A DNA stretch of 64,000 bases from JADGHX01 sp963837755 (GCA_963837755.1 CAWIOP010000001.1:1178001-1242000); one strand, 5' to 3'. Positions 25,347-35,132 are shown, counted from the first letter of the stretch. Made by a program: numbers and translations. The notes: a model not told the origin generated them from the letters alone.

Positions 25347-26645
25347 TCATCCGACGTTCGGGCCCCACGTGACGGAGAACCCCGCACCACCCAGGCCAGA
25401 CCTGGAAACGGAAACCTTGCCGCCGTGCCACTCGACGGCGCGCTTCACGATGGCGAGGCCCAGCCCGTAGCCCGTTTTTCGCCTGACCGGATCGTCAAGC
25501 TGCACGAACGAGTCGAAGACGCGCTCCCGATCCGCCGGGGCGATGCCGGGACCGTCGTCATCGACGCGCAGGTTGTAGACGCCATCTGGCCGGATGAAAA
25601 ACGTCACGCCGACCTGGCTGCGTGCGTACCGGACTGCGTTGTAGAGCAGGTTTCTCACCACCGACTCCATGAGATGCGCGTCGCACGTGACGTGGGTGGC
25701 CCTGGCCGATACCTCGCACCGGAAGGTCAGATCCGCTCGCGAGTCGCGCTTGATGGACTCGACGACGGCGGGCAGCATGAGCGTGAGATCGTGCTCGCCG
25801 AGGTTGAGTGCAAGCTCCGCCCTGTCCAGTATCGCGTAGTCGAGGGTGGCTTTGACGAAAGCATCGAGCTCGGCGATGTCGTCGTTGATGTTGTTCAGGT
25901 GCAGGGCGAGCTTGCCGGAGTCCGCGGCCGTGCGCGCCATCTCTATCTCGAAGCGCATGCGCGCCAGTGGCGTCCTGATCTCGTGCGACATCGCGTTCGA
26001 CATGTCCTTCTGGGAGCCGATGAGGCTGTCGATCCGCGCGGCCATGCGCCGGAAGGCCTGCGCCAGCCGGTAGACCGGCGATCGCAATCCGATACGGGGA
26101 TCGAACACCCAGTTTCGGTCACCGAAGGTCATCGTCGAACGCTCGAGCTGGCGCAGGTCGCGCGTCAGCGGCCACAGCCAGGTCATGATCACGAGCGCAA
26201 TGGCGGCGTAGAAGATGAATGCCAGCGCCCAGTCCAGCAATCCGCGCTGCACGGCCGGTGAAGCGTATCGGAAGGCGAGCACTCGATCGTCGTCCGTCAG
26301 GCGCTTGAGCAACCACTCCTTGTCGCCGGCACGCAGGTACGCAACCTCGCCGCGCGCCAGACGCGAAAGCGTATCGTCGCCAGCGATGTCGCGCGGCTCG
26401 AACAGCTCGAGGTCGACGCCGGTGCGCGCTGCCAGGTCCACGACGAACTGCTGTCGATTGCCGCGAGGTACTGCGCGAAGCTGCTCATCGACGATGGTGA
26501 GCGCTCCTGCCTGCGCCTGGCTTTCCGCGATCGCCTCGCCGTCTGGCTGTCCGGAGTAGACTTCCCACAATTGCCTCTGGCCCCAGCTCACCGCTGCCAG
26601 AGTCACGACGACCAGCAGATACAACTGCAGGAAATGGCGCGCCAT
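25347..26645 (-). CDS. Sensor histidine kinase
   Basis: A 432-residue two-component kinase. An N-terminal helix (about 5-22), a periplasmic loop (about 25-155), a second helix (YAAIALVIMTWLWPLTRDL, about 155-175) and a HAMP region precede the acceptor motif MSHEIRTPLARMRFEIEMA (His about 245) and an ATPase domain with VRNLLYNAVRYA, DDGPGIAPADRERVFDSFVQLD and TGYGLGLAIVKRAVEWHGG. It resembles RstB/PhoQ-type sensors. It follows the response regulator gene by 3 bp on the same strand, so the two are a pair. The signal is unknown. Confidence 0.9.
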   Translation of the reverse strand: MARHFLQLYLLVVVTLAAVSWGQRQLWEVYSGQPDGEAIAESQAQAGALTIVDEQLRAVPRGNRQQFVVDLAARTGVDLELFEPRDIAGDDTLSRLARGEVAYLRAGDKEWLLKRLTDDDRVLAFRYASPAVQRGLLDWALAFIFYAAIALVIMTWLWPLTRDLRQLERSTMTFGDRNWVFDPRIGLRSPVYRLAQAFRRMAARIDSLIGSQKDMSNAMSHEIRTPLARMRFEIEMARTAADSGKLALHLNNINDDIAELDAFVKATLDYAILDRAELALNLGEHDLTLMLPAVVESIKRDSRADLTFRCEVSARATHVTCDAHLMESVVRNLLYNAVRYARSQVGVTFFIRPDGVYNLRVDDDGPGIAPADRERVFDSFVQLDDPVRRKTGYGLGLAIVKRAVEWHGGKVSVSRSGLGGAGFSVTWGPNVG

Positions 26646-26648
26646 GCG

Positions 26649-27323
26649 TTACCAGGCGTTCGCCACAAAGAGGTAGCCGCGGCCCCACACGGTCTTGATT
26701 TTGTCGGGATTGCCCGTGTCACCGAGTTTCTTGCGCAGATGGGAGATGCGCACATCCAGCGCCCGATCCACGTTGTCGTATTCGCGCTTGTACAGATGCC
26801 GGTACAGGGCTTCCCGGGACTGAATCTCGCCGGCATGAGTTGCCAGAAACAGCAGCAGATCGAACTCATTGCTCGATAGTGCAACGGGCTCGCCGCTCAG
26901 CAGCACGGATCGGGCCGCGGTGTCGATCGACAGCGCCCCGAAGCTGAGCTTTCTGTGCTCGACAGCGCCGGCTGCCTTGCTGCGCCTCATCAGCGCATGG
27001 ATTCGCGCGATCAGCACGCGTGGCTCAACCGGCTTGATGACGAAATCGTCTGCGCCCAACTCCAGCCCCAACACGTGATCGATGTCGCTGTTGCGTGCCG
27101 TGAGGATGAGTATGGGAACAGGGCTGGCCGCTCGCAGTTCCTTGCAGACCGTATACCCGTTGCGGCCCGGAAGGCCAAGATCGAGGACCACCACATCCGG
27201 GCACTCGCTCTGCACGCGGTCGAGGACGCCCTCGCCGCGGTACTCCACCGACACGTCGAAGCCGTTGCCCTGCAGATAGGTGCGCACGAGCTCGGACAGA
27301 CGAAGATCGTCCTCGACCAGCGC
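26649..27323 (-). CDS. OmpR-family response regulator lacking its natural start
   Basis: The frame encodes almost a full OmpR-type regulator: LVEDDLRLSELVRTYLQGNGFDV (receiver start), VVVLDLGLPGRNGYTVC (phospho-acceptor Asp), ILTARNSDIDHVLGLELGADDFVIKPVEP, and a winged helix ending DVRISHLRKKLGD and TVWGRGYLFVA. Upstream of LVEDD the same frame reads SPPGA, with no start codon and no typical MKILLV lead. The first usable start is GTG at 27287, which would delete the acidic pair. Immediately upstream lies a truncated mipA gene in another frame. The junction near 27320 has removed the start of this gene, or the assembly has. Confidence 0.8.
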   Translation of the reverse strand, partial: ALVEDDLRLSELVRTYLQGNGFDVSVEYRGEGVLDRVQSECPDVVVLDLGLPGRNGYTVCKELRAASPVPILILTARNSDIDHVLGLELGADDFVIKPVEPRVLIARIHALMRRSKAAGAVEHRKLSFGALSIDTAARSVLLSGEPVALSSNEFDLLLFLATHAGEIQSREALYRHLYKREYDNVDRALDVRISHLRKKLGDTGNPDKIKTVWGRGYLFVANAW

Positions 27324-27910
27324 ACCAGGGGGGCTGCGAAGGCGGCACGCACCTCGTAGCCGTCGTGCTCACCGGTCACTTCACGCAGCGCGTTCAGCTG
27401 CCCGGTGAGCGGCCCGTAAGCGAACGTCCACTCCGGCCCAACCAGATAGGTTGTGTGACGCGGACTCACGGGATATTCCCGCGCCGTATCGGGGACCGGC
27501 GCGATGCTGGGTACGGCGGTTCCGCCGGCTATGAAGATGTTCTGCAGGTCGTTACGGAAGAAGAAGACCCGGTCGTAGCCGGGCGTCGCGACCAGGTTGA
27601 ATGTATTCGCGTCGCCGTCGTGAAGCGTGAGCCCCAGCTCCAGGTTCTCCAGAAAGACGCGCTTGCCGTAGTAGCTGATGCGCGGAATCACGACGAGCGG
27701 AATATCCGACTTGCCGGCGACCGGATTCGAGCGCCGGCCCACGCCGAACGATGCGCTGATCTCCCATTTGCCGACCACGGCGCACTCGGGAGAGGGCGCG
27801 CTGCACGCGGTCTGCGCCACGGAGATCCGGGGACACAAGGCCGCGGTCATCACGACGAGGATCGCGCTACGCAGAATGTGATGCACGGTGAAGTCGTTGC
27901 GTTCTTTCAC
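27324..27910 (-). pseudogene. MipA/OmpV-family outer-membrane protein, 3' truncated
   Basis: The N terminus has a signal peptide (SAILVVMTAALCPRISVAQ) and then the first strands of a MipA/OmpV barrel: WEISASFGVGRRSNPVAGKSDIPLVVIPRISYYGKRVFLENLELGLTLHDGD, and FNLVATPGYDRVFFFRNDLQN. About 195 residues are recognisable against a family length near 260-280. Its frame then runs into the response-regulator gene out of frame. MipA-like proteins are often encoded with two-component systems and interact with murein enzymes. Together with the headless regulator this marks a deletion junction. Confidence 0.7.
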
Positions 27911-28153
27911 GGCAAGCCGGAGGCCCGATGCCCACCGATTGTGGCAGAACGATTGTTGGCCAATTGTTGAGCTTTGGTACCGATCTGTAACGCAAATGTA
28001 CGCGGCCGCGGTGAGAAATCACCGGACTGCGCGCCGAGGCCCGCACGGCTTTTACAAATGCGCGACAGATTATTTGCCGCTGCGCTTCTAGGATCGCACT
28101 CCGGCGCGAAGGATAAGCGCAATCACCTCGTTGCGGCCAGCGGAGCTCCTGAC

Positions 28154-30154
28154 ATGACTGCCTCTCGAAGTATCGGCACGTGCTTGTTGATCTGCGTTGC
28201 TCTGGCCGCGTGCGGCGGCGGGCAATCCGGCGATGAGGCGCCGGTCAACGTGGATTACTCCGCCCTGAAGATCGCCGAGTCGAGCGACACGCCGCTGGCG
28301 TACGCGCGCAGCGACGAGCAGGTTCTGCTGCCACTCAGGAACGGCATGCGGCTGAGCGTGGGGTTCGGACTCGCAGTCGCGTTGCCAACCGGTGCCGTTG
28401 TACCGAGTGCCGGTGCTCCAGGCCCGCACTCCGACACGACCGTCCAGGTCGAAGGCGTCGATGAGGCGGATTCGGTGAAGTACGACGGCCGCTACATCTA
28501 TGCGGTGCGGCTCGAGGTCGTGCCGTCGTCTGCGAGCACGCCGCAGTCTTCACGGAAGGTAATCGACATCGCGCAGACCGACCCGACGACGGCAAGTGTC
28601 GAACCGGTGTCGAAGTTCGTGATCGAGGGGGAGCAGAGCACCACACCGCTGATCTATCAGCTACGCAGCCAGGAGGGCGCGGCCGAATACCTGGTGGCCG
28701 TGAGTCAGAACTATCAGGGCTGGCTGCTGCCCATGGCACCCATCTCAGCGCTCGTGATCCAGCCGGACAGGACGACAATCCAGTTGCTGGACGTCCGCAA
28801 TCCGCAGAACGTTTCGCAGGCGTGGAAGCTGGAGCTGGATGGATGGCTCAGAGCCAGCCGCCTGATCGGCGACACGCTATATCTTGTCAGCAGCTATCGG
28901 CCGCGGATCCCCGATCTCGTGCTGCCGGCGGATACGATGGCGAAGCGGGAAGCCAACGAGCGGCGTATCCGCAGCAGCACCGCGAGCGAAATGCTGCCGG
29001 GCTACGTGGAGAACGGCAGCGCGAGGCGTCAGCTCGCCTCATCGGCCGGTTGCCTCGTCGCCCAGCAGCTCGCGAGCCACGAAAGCTACATGGACCTCAT
29101 CGTGATCGCGGCCATCAACCTGCGCACACGACGTGTGACGGACGTGAATTGCCTGAGCACGAACATCAACGGCGTCTATATGTCCGCAGAGAGCCTCTAT
29201 GTGGCTGGCACCGGATTTCGCGCGGCAGAAAGCATGCCGATCACCGTGCTTCACAAGTTTGTGCTCGATGATGGCGAAATCACCTACCGCGCCACGGGCG
29301 CCGTCGCCGGGACGATGAGCTGGAGCAATCCTTCCTACTTCATGGACGAGCATGAGGGCGATCTGCGCATCGTCACCACGGCGAATGGCGTGCACCGCCT
29401 CACTGTGCTGCGTGAGTCGGGCGGTCAGCGCCTGATGCTCGTGTCCAGCCTTCCGAACGCGACGCGTCCTGCGCCGATCGGCAAGCCGGGCGAGGCGGTG
29501 TACGCCGTGCGCTTCAGGGCCGAACGCGCGTACGTCGTGACCTTCAGGGTCACGGATCCGCTGTATGTGATCGATCTGAAAGATCCGGCGGATCCCGCCA
29601 TCGCAGGCGAGCTTGCGATTCCCGGCTTATCGACGTACCTGCGCCCGATCGGTGCCGCCCAACCGGATCTGCTGCTGTCTGTCGGGCAAGAAGTGAGCGC
29701 AGACGGGCGGCGCGACGGTATCAAGGTGCAATTGTTCGATGTGCGGGACATCACACAGCCGCAAGTGATCGGCGCAGCGGTCTTTGGCAGGGCGGGCAGC
29801 TGGAGCGACGCGCTGAACGACCCGCACGCGCTGACATTCCTGACGTTGCCCGGAACAAACGCTCGCCATCGGCTTGCGCTGCCCATCCATGTATTCGACA
29901 CCGCGCATCCCACGGACCCGAGCCGATTCACCTGGACCTACTCGGGGCTGCACGTGCTTGAGATCAGCAGCAGCGAAACCGGAGCGCCGCAGTTGCACGT
30001 TCAAGGCGTGATCAGGACGGAGGAGGCGGGCAATGCGACGCCGAACCCCTCGTTTGCGCTACCGAATCGCGGAATCCTGCACGGTGACAGCGTGTTCGCG
30101 ATTCAGGGCGATCGAATCCTTTCCAGCCTGTGGGACAACCTTCCCGCTCGTTGA
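28154..30154 (+). CDS. Beta-propeller lipoprotein
   Basis: A 666-residue protein with a lipoprotein signal (LLICVALAAC, Cys near residue 18) and long regions of beta-strand blades. Key segments are TTVQVEGVDEADSVKYDGRYIYAV, the signature that opens the secreted beta-propeller (C-terminal-domain) family, then TTIQLLDVRNPQNVSQAWKLELDGWLRASRLIGDTLYLVS and VGQEVSADGRRDGIKVQLFDVRDITQPQVIG. The ATG was chosen because the lipobox follows at the right distance; the frame is open upstream without a signal. The protein should sit in the periplasm or outer membrane; its ligand is unknown. Confidence 0.85.
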   Translation: MTASRSIGTCLLICVALAACGGGQSGDEAPVNVDYSALKIAESSDTPLAYARSDEQVLLPLRNGMRLSVGFGLAVALPTGAVVPSAGAPGPHSDTTVQVEGVDEADSVKYDGRYIYAVRLEVVPSSASTPQSSRKVIDIAQTDPTTASVEPVSKFVIEGEQSTTPLIYQLRSQEGAAEYLVAVSQNYQGWLLPMAPISALVIQPDRTTIQLLDVRNPQNVSQAWKLELDGWLRASRLIGDTLYLVSSYRPRIPDLVLPADTMAKREANERRIRSSTASEMLPGYVENGSARRQLASSAGCLVAQQLASHESYMDLIVIAAINLRTRRVTDVNCLSTNINGVYMSAESLYVAGTGFRAAESMPITVLHKFVLDDGEITYRATGAVAGTMSWSNPSYFMDEHEGDLRIVTTANGVHRLTVLRESGGQRLMLVSSLPNATRPAPIGKPGEAVYAVRFRAERAYVVTFRVTDPLYVIDLKDPADPAIAGELAIPGLSTYLRPIGAAQPDLLLSVGQEVSADGRRDGIKVQLFDVRDITQPQVIGAAVFGRAGSWSDALNDPHALTFLTLPGTNARHRLALPIHVFDTAHPTDPSRFTWTYSGLHVLEISSSETGAPQLHVQGVIRTEEAGNATPNPSFALPNRGILHGDSVFAIQGDRILSSLWDNLPAR

Positions 30155-30200
30155 GGGCCGCGAAGGGTCAGTGCGCATCACGCAAGGTGCGGGACGGTCC

Positions 30201-30996
30201 CTACGCTTTCGCGGCTCTGCGCGCGACGCGTTTGCGCTTGGGGCGCGCACGCACGACACGCTTTCTGACGTTTGCCCGCTTCGCGCGCACTTTCTTCTTG
30301 AGGCGTTTCACGGCGCGCCGCGCGCGACGGATGCGCGGCAGCTTTGTGGGCTCTTCCGGCACAGGTAGCGTGCCGGCGCGGTGCAGCTCCACTGCGCGCC
30401 ATAGATACCACGCGGCCGCCGTGCGATAGGGCGACCAGCGCTCGCCGAACGCGGCGAGCGCTTTCGGCGGCGGCATTTTCCGCAAACCATACGCGAGCCG
30501 AAACCCAGTGCGCACGCCGAAGTCATCGACCGGCAGCACGTCCGGCCGATGCCAGCTGGAACATCAGCATCATTTCGACCGTCCACTGCCCGATGCCGCG
30601 CACCTGCGTGAGCCGCTCGATGATCTCGTCATTGCCCAGCGCGTGCAGAGTGTCGCGAGCCGGGACGACACCTTCGAGGGTCTTCGCTGCCAGATCCTTC
30701 AGCGATGCGATCTTCGCAAACGAGAACCCCGCCGCGCGCAGCGTCGGGTTCAGGCGCGTCGAGCACCTGCTGCGGCGTCGGAAACTCCCCGTTCGTGCCG
30801 CACGGTATTGATGAACCGCGTGAGGATTGTGTTTGCGGCCGTGCCATTCAGCTGCTGATGGGCGATGGCGCGCGCAAGCGCCCTGAACGGGCTGCATTCG
30901 ATATCGGCTTCGAGCGTGTATGCGCCCGCCGCATGGATGACGCCGCCCATGACCGAGATCCGCGGTCGACAGATGTTTGATGATTCGCTTGCTCAT
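30201..30996 (-). CDS. alkA: DNA-3-methyladenine glycosylase II (AlkA-like), frame-disrupted
   Basis: Pieces from three frames give a helix-hairpin-helix glycosylase: MSKRIIKHLSTAD at the start, then AAGAYTLEADIECSPFRALARAIAHQQLNGTAANTILTRFI, then FAKIASLKDLAAKTLEG, LTQVRGIGQWTVEMMLMFQL (HhH motif) and LPVDDFGVRTGFRLAYGL with the catalytic Asp, and WSPYRTAAAWYLWRAVEL. The protein ends with an unusual 40-residue Lys/Arg-rich tail (RRAVKRLKKKVRAKRANVRK and more), which resembles a histone-like DNA-binding extension. Breaks near 30545, 30760 and 30955 look like single-base errors. It excises alkylated bases. Confidence 0.85.
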
Positions 30997-31008
30997 GCGT
31001 CTTGCCGG

Positions 31009-31835
31009 TTATTTCTGGCAGACAGGGCAGTAGTAGGTGGAGCGCTGGCCCTGCGTGAAATGTTTGATGGGCCCTTCTGCACACGCGGCAGGGCTCGCCG
31101 CTACGCTCGTAGACATACAGCTTCTGGCGGAAATATCCCGGGGTTGCCGTCGGCGCCCACGTAGTCGCGCAGCGTCGTGCCGCCGACGCGGATGGCCATC
31201 TTCAGCACCGTGCGCACGGCGCGCACGAGCCGGGCCACTTCCTCGCGTGTGAGGCTGCGCGCCTGCCGCCGCGGGCCGAATGTGCGCGCGGAACAGCGCC
31301 TCGCTCGCGTAGATGTTGCCGACGCCCACGACCAGCGGGCTGTTCATGATGAGCTGCTTGATCGGCGACCCGACGCTTGCGCGTGATGCGCCACAGGTAG
31401 TCGGTGTCGAACTCGTCGTCCAGCGGCTCGGGCGCGAGGTTCGCAGCAGCGGGTGGTCGTCAGGATTGCCGGTGCGTGTAGTGCAGGCTGCCGAAGCGGC
31501 GCGGGTCGTTGAAGCGCAGCGTGACGCCGGAGTCGAGCACCAGGTCGAAGTGATCGTGCGCGATCGCGCGGAGTCGTCGGCCGGCAGCACGCGCAGGCTG
31601 CCCGACATGCCCAGGTGCAGCAGCAGCGTGCCGCGATTCGAGCTGCAGCAGCAGGTACTTCGCGCGCCGGCCAGCACTGCGTGCACGCGCTGGCCCTGCG
31701 CCCGGCGGGCAGTGCTGTCGCGCCACGGGCCAGCGCAGCCGCGGCTCGTGCACGGCGAGCGCGACGATGCGTGCGACCTACGACGTGCGGCGCGACGCCG
31801 CGGCGGGTCGTTTCGACTTCGGGAAGTTCCGGCAT
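31009..31835 (-). CDS. mutM: Formamidopyrimidine-DNA glycosylase MutM, frame-disrupted
   Basis: The start MPELPEVETTRRGVAPHVVGRT contains the catalytic N-terminal Pro and Glu. Other segments in shifted frames include ARAKYLLLQLESR (in reading MutM order), HDHFDLVLDSGVTLRFNDPRRFGSLHYT, GVGNIYASEALFRAHIRP and a zinc finger ending IKHFTQGQRSTYYCPVCQK with the Cys pairs. Length is normal at about 272 residues. Around six single-base indels interrupt it. It removes 8-oxoguanine and ring-opened purines. Neighbours rpmG, rpmB and radC match the standard gammaproteobacterial order. Confidence 0.88.
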
Positions 31836-31954
31836 GAACCGAAGGCTACAGGTTGAGCCTTCGCCGGTGAATCGCCAGGCGTAAGAGCCCGGCGGGAAAA
31901 GACAGCGAAAACAGGAACAGGAGGCCGCGAGCGCCTGGAGCTCACGGCCTCGAG

Positions 31955-32110
31955 CTACTTGATCTTCGTTTCCTTGTAGCGCCACGTGCTTGCGCACCAC
32001 GGGTCGTACTTGCTCACTTCCATCTTGTCCGGATGCAGGCGCTTGTTCTTCGTGGTGACGTAGAAGTGGCCGGTGCCGGCGGAGGACAGCAGCTTGACTT
32101 TTTCGCGCAT
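31955..32110 (-). CDS. rpmG: 50S ribosomal protein L33
   Basis: A 51-residue protein with the L33 start MREKVKLLSSAGTGHFYVTT and KNKRLHPDKMEVSKYDP. The next six residues read WCASTWR where the family has a VVRKHVA-like string. The DNA shows why: one base is missing after CCG and one extra base occurs before TAC, so a seven-codon stretch is out of frame and then restored to YKETKIK. This paired error keeps the frame open. The gene follows rpmB by 5 bp. Confidence 0.93.
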   Translation of the reverse strand: MREKVKLLSSAGTGHFYVTTKNKRLHPDKMEVSKYDPWCASTWRYKETKIK

Positions 32111-32115
32111 GGCTT

Positions 32116-32352
32116 CTAGACCTTCAGCTGCCCTGGGCGCGCAGCTCCGCAAGGACCACGTCGATGCCCTTCTTTTCGATGGTGCGCAGCCGTTGGTGGA
32201 CATGCGCAGCTGACCCAGCGCTTCTCGCCTTCCAGCCAGAAACGCTGCGTGTGCAGGTTCGGCAGGAAGCGGCGGCGCTTCCTGTTGTTGGCGTGCGAGA
32301 CGCGGTTACCGACGGCCGGCTTCTTGCCGGTGACTTCGCAGACGCGGGACAT
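32116..32352 (-). CDS. rpmB: 50S ribosomal protein L28
   Basis: A 78-residue protein. MSRVCEVTGKKPAVGNRVSHANNRKRRRFLPNLHTQRFWLEGEKRWV is a canonical L28 N terminus. The middle (SCACPPTAAHHRKEGHRRG) is out of frame; the neighbouring frame encodes MSTNGLRTIEKKGIDVVLAELRA, and the original frame returns for GQLKV. As in rpmG, compensating indels are the simplest cause. It lies between radC and rpmG. Confidence 0.93.
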   Translation of the reverse strand: MSRVCEVTGKKPAVGNRVSHANNRKRRRFLPNLHTQRFWLEGEKRWVSCACPPTAAHHRKEGHRRGPCGAARPGQLKV

Positions 32353-32479
32353 ACTCAGCAACCTTCGTAGAATCAATGGGTTGCGGGCGCCCGACGGACG
32401 CACGCGAAAGAGCGCCGCTTTATACCAGCCTCGCCGGCCGCAAGCAACCGCCAGGCCATCGCGCCCGACCGCGGAATCG

Positions 32480-33153
32480 CTAGAGCAGGCCGCGCTCGGC
32501 GAACGACACGCAGCGGCTCTCGCCCACGATGAGGTGATCCAGCACCCTCACGTCGACCAGCGCCAGGGCCTCCTTCAGCCGCCGGGTGATGAGCTCGTCG
32601 GCCTGGCTGGGTTCGGCGACCCCGGAAGGGTGGTTGTGGGCGAAGATCACCGCGGCCGCATTGTGGGCAGCGCCTCGCGCACCACCTCCCGGGGGTGGAC
32701 GCTGGCGCCGTCGATGGTGCCGCGGAACAGCTCCTCGAAGGCGATGAGGCGGTGGTGACTGTCCAGGTACAGGCAGCAGAACACCTCGTAGGGCTTGTCG
32801 CGCAGCTGCGCGAGCAGGAAGCCGCGCGTGGTCCGCCGGGGCGGCCAGCGCCGGACTCACGGCGCGAGCGCTTCGCGGTAGTGGCGGCGCGCGAGCTCCA
32901 GCGCCGCCTGCAGGAGGCGTAGCGCGCGGGCCCGATGCCAGCTGGTCGAGGCAGCGCGCGCGGTTCGCGCTGAGCAGCTCGCGCAGCGAGCCGAACTCGT
33001 CGAGCAGCTTGCGGGCCAGGTCGACGGCGGTGCAGCCGCGCTTGCCCGAGCCGAGCAGCACGGCCAGCAGCTCCGCATCCGAGAGCCCGGCCGGGCCGTC
33101 GGCAATCAGCTTTCGCGGGGGCGTTCGGCCGCGGGCCAGTCGCGGATCTTCAT
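32480..33153 (-). CDS. radC: RadC-family JAMM-domain protein, frame-disrupted
   Basis: The start (MKIRDWPA, at 33153) and helix-hairpin-helix segment RKLIADGPAGLSDAELLAVLLGSG and KRGCTAVDLARKLLDEFGSLRELLSANR are clear. The C-terminal JAMM/MPN domain has VIFAHNHPSGVAEPSQADELITRRLKEALALVDVRVLDHLIVG, in which HNHPSG and the following Asp form the zinc site. Between them three or more indels scramble the frame. The true role of RadC is unclear despite its old name as a repair protein. It is divergent from coaBC, the usual arrangement. Confidence 0.88.
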
Positions 33154-33413
33154 GGTGTGCGCGCCCGGTGGGCGGGGGTTTCCGGAACAGGGGCGCGGAG
33201 TGTGAACCGCGGCCGCTGGCGGGGCGCCTCGCAAAACCGTTGCGAATCACCAGAAATGCCTCGCATGGGCTGCCGCGAAGCCGGCAAGCCTGGGCGCATT
33301 GGAGGGCGCCGGGTCATTCCTGGTGCGCATATCGTCAGACGATCGGGGCCGGTTGTTTGCGTGTGCGCGGAAGGCCGGCCGATAATCGCGCCACCTTTCC
33401 ACGGGCCCTTGAG

Positions 33414-34650
33414 ATGCAAGGCAAACGCATTCTCCTCGGCGTGACCGGCGGCATCGCCGCCTACAAGAGCGCCGGACCTCGTGCGCCGGCTGCGCGAGCG
33501 CGGCGCCGAGGTGCAGGTGGTCATGACCGCGGCTGCGCGCGAGTTCGTTACACGCCACCACCTTCCAGGCCGTGTCCGGGCGCCCGGTTCGCAGCGAGCT
33601 GTGGGACGCCGCGGCCGAAGCCGCCATGGGCCACATCGAGCTGGCGCGCTGGGCGGACGCTGGTGCTGGTCGCGCCGGCCAGCGCGGACTTCCTGGCGCA
33701 GCTCGCCACGGGCCAGGCGGATGACCTGCTGACCACGCTGTGCCTCGCCACGGAGGCGCCCATCGCCGTGGCGCCGGCCATGAACCATGTCATGTGGGCG
33801 AACCCGGCCACGCAGGCCAACGTGGCCCTGCTCGAGTCGCGCGGGATTCGCGTCCTGGGTCCGGCGGCCGGCGAGCAGGCCTGCGGCGAAGTGGGCGAAG
33901 GGCGCATGCTCGAGCCGCTCGAGATCATCGAGCGTGTCGCGCTGCTGACCGCGCCGCTGGCCCGCTGGTGGGCAAGCGCGTGCTCATCACCGCCGGTCCC
34001 ACCCGCGAGCGCATCGACCCGGTGCGTTTCATCAGCAACCGAAGCTCCGGCAAGATGGGCTTCGCTGTCGCACAGGCGGCGCAGAGAGCGGGCGCTGAGG
34101 TCGTGCTGGTGGCCGGCCCGGTCGCGCTGCCCACGCCCGCCGGCGTGCGGCGCAGTCGACGTCGAGAGCGCCGCGGACATGCTGAACGCGGTGCTGAAGG
34201 AAGTCGGCACGGCCGACATCTTCATCTCCACCGCCGCGGTCGCCGACTACAAGCCCGGCGCGGCCGGCGGACCAGAAGATCAAGAAGGCCACCGATACGC
34301 TGGACCTCGAGATGGAGCGCACCACCGACATCCTCGCGACCGTGGCGGCCAGCCCCGAGCGGCCGCGCTTCGTGGTGGGCTTCGCCGCCGAGACCGAGTC
34401 GGTGGAGCAGAACGCGCGCACCAAGCTCCTGAAGAAGAACCTCGACATGATCGCCGCCAACGAAGTGGGTGACGCCAAGGCCTTCGAGTGCGAGGACAAC
34501 CACCTCATCGTGCTCTGCGCGCACGGCGCGGCACGACCTCGGCCAGGCGACAAGATCGGCCCTCGCCGAACGGCTCATCGCGCTCATCGTCGAAGCGCTC
34601 GAAGAGCGCGCAGCCACGCCCCAGCGCGGCACCGTCACGGTCAGGCGTAA
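33414..34650 (+). CDS. coaBC: Bifunctional CoaBC, frame-disrupted
   Basis: The N-terminal decarboxylase half starts MQGKRILLGVTGGIAAYKSA and includes LVLVAPASADFLAQLATGQADDLLTTLCLA and the active-site region PAMNHVMWANPATQANV. The ligase half starts GKRVLITAGPTRERIDPVRFISNRSSGKMGFAVA and goes on to VESAADMLNAVLKEVGTADIFISTAAVADYKP and RFVVGFAAETE. It makes 4'-phosphopantetheine from phosphopantothenate and cysteine. Indels occur near 33475, 33550, 33655, 33965, 34145, 34270 and 34560. Because of the last, the stop is uncertain: the corrected frame runs without a stop into dut, while the displayed end at 34650 belongs to a neighbouring frame. Confidence 0.9.
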
Positions 34651-34657
34651 CGCTACA

Positions 34658-35132
34658 GTGAGTGAGCCCAGCCGCCGCCCGCTGAAGGTGCGCATCCTCG
34701 ACGCGCGCATCGGCAAGGAGTTCCCGCTGCCGGCCAGTACGCCACCGCGGGCTCGGCGGGGCTCGACCTGCGCGCCTGCGTCGACAAGCCGCTGGTGCTG
34801 GAGCCGGGCAAGGCAGAGCTGCTGCCCACCGGCCTTGCGATCCACGTGGAGGACCCGGGGCTGGCGGCGGTGATCCTGCCGCGCTCGGGCCTGGGCCATA
34901 AGCACGGCATCGTGCTCGGCAATCTCGTCGGGCTCATCGACTCGGACTACCAGGGCCAGCTCATGGTGTCGTGCTGGAATCGCGGCACGCGAGCCTTTCA
35001 CCGTCGCAGCCCGGCGAGCGCATCGCGCAGCTGGTGGTCGTGCCGGTGGTGCAGGTGGAGCTGGAGGTCGTCGAGGATTTCACCGCCACCGCGCGCGGCG
35101 CCGGCGGCTTCGGCCATTCCGGCCGCGGCTGA
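34658..35132 (+). CDS. dut: dUTP pyrophosphatase
   Basis: A trimeric dUTPase of about 157 residues starting at a GTG: LKVRILDARIGKEFPLP, then ATAGSAGLDLRACVDKPLVLEPGKAELLPTGLAIHVEDPGLAAVILPRSGLGHKHGIVLGNLVGLIDSDYQGQLMVSCWNRG (motifs 1-3), PGERIAQLVVVPVVQVELEVVEDF and the C-terminal arm GAGGFGHSGRG. Two single-base shifts (near 34738 and 34990) separate the pieces. It hydrolyses dUTP to dUMP. The adjacency to coaBC is conserved in gammaproteobacteria. Confidence 0.92.

Noticed and set aside
27011..27910. Fusion protein of MipA with a response regulator
   Set aside because: The MipA frame reads the regulator DNA in the wrong frame, so the 300-codon product is not a genuine domain fusion.
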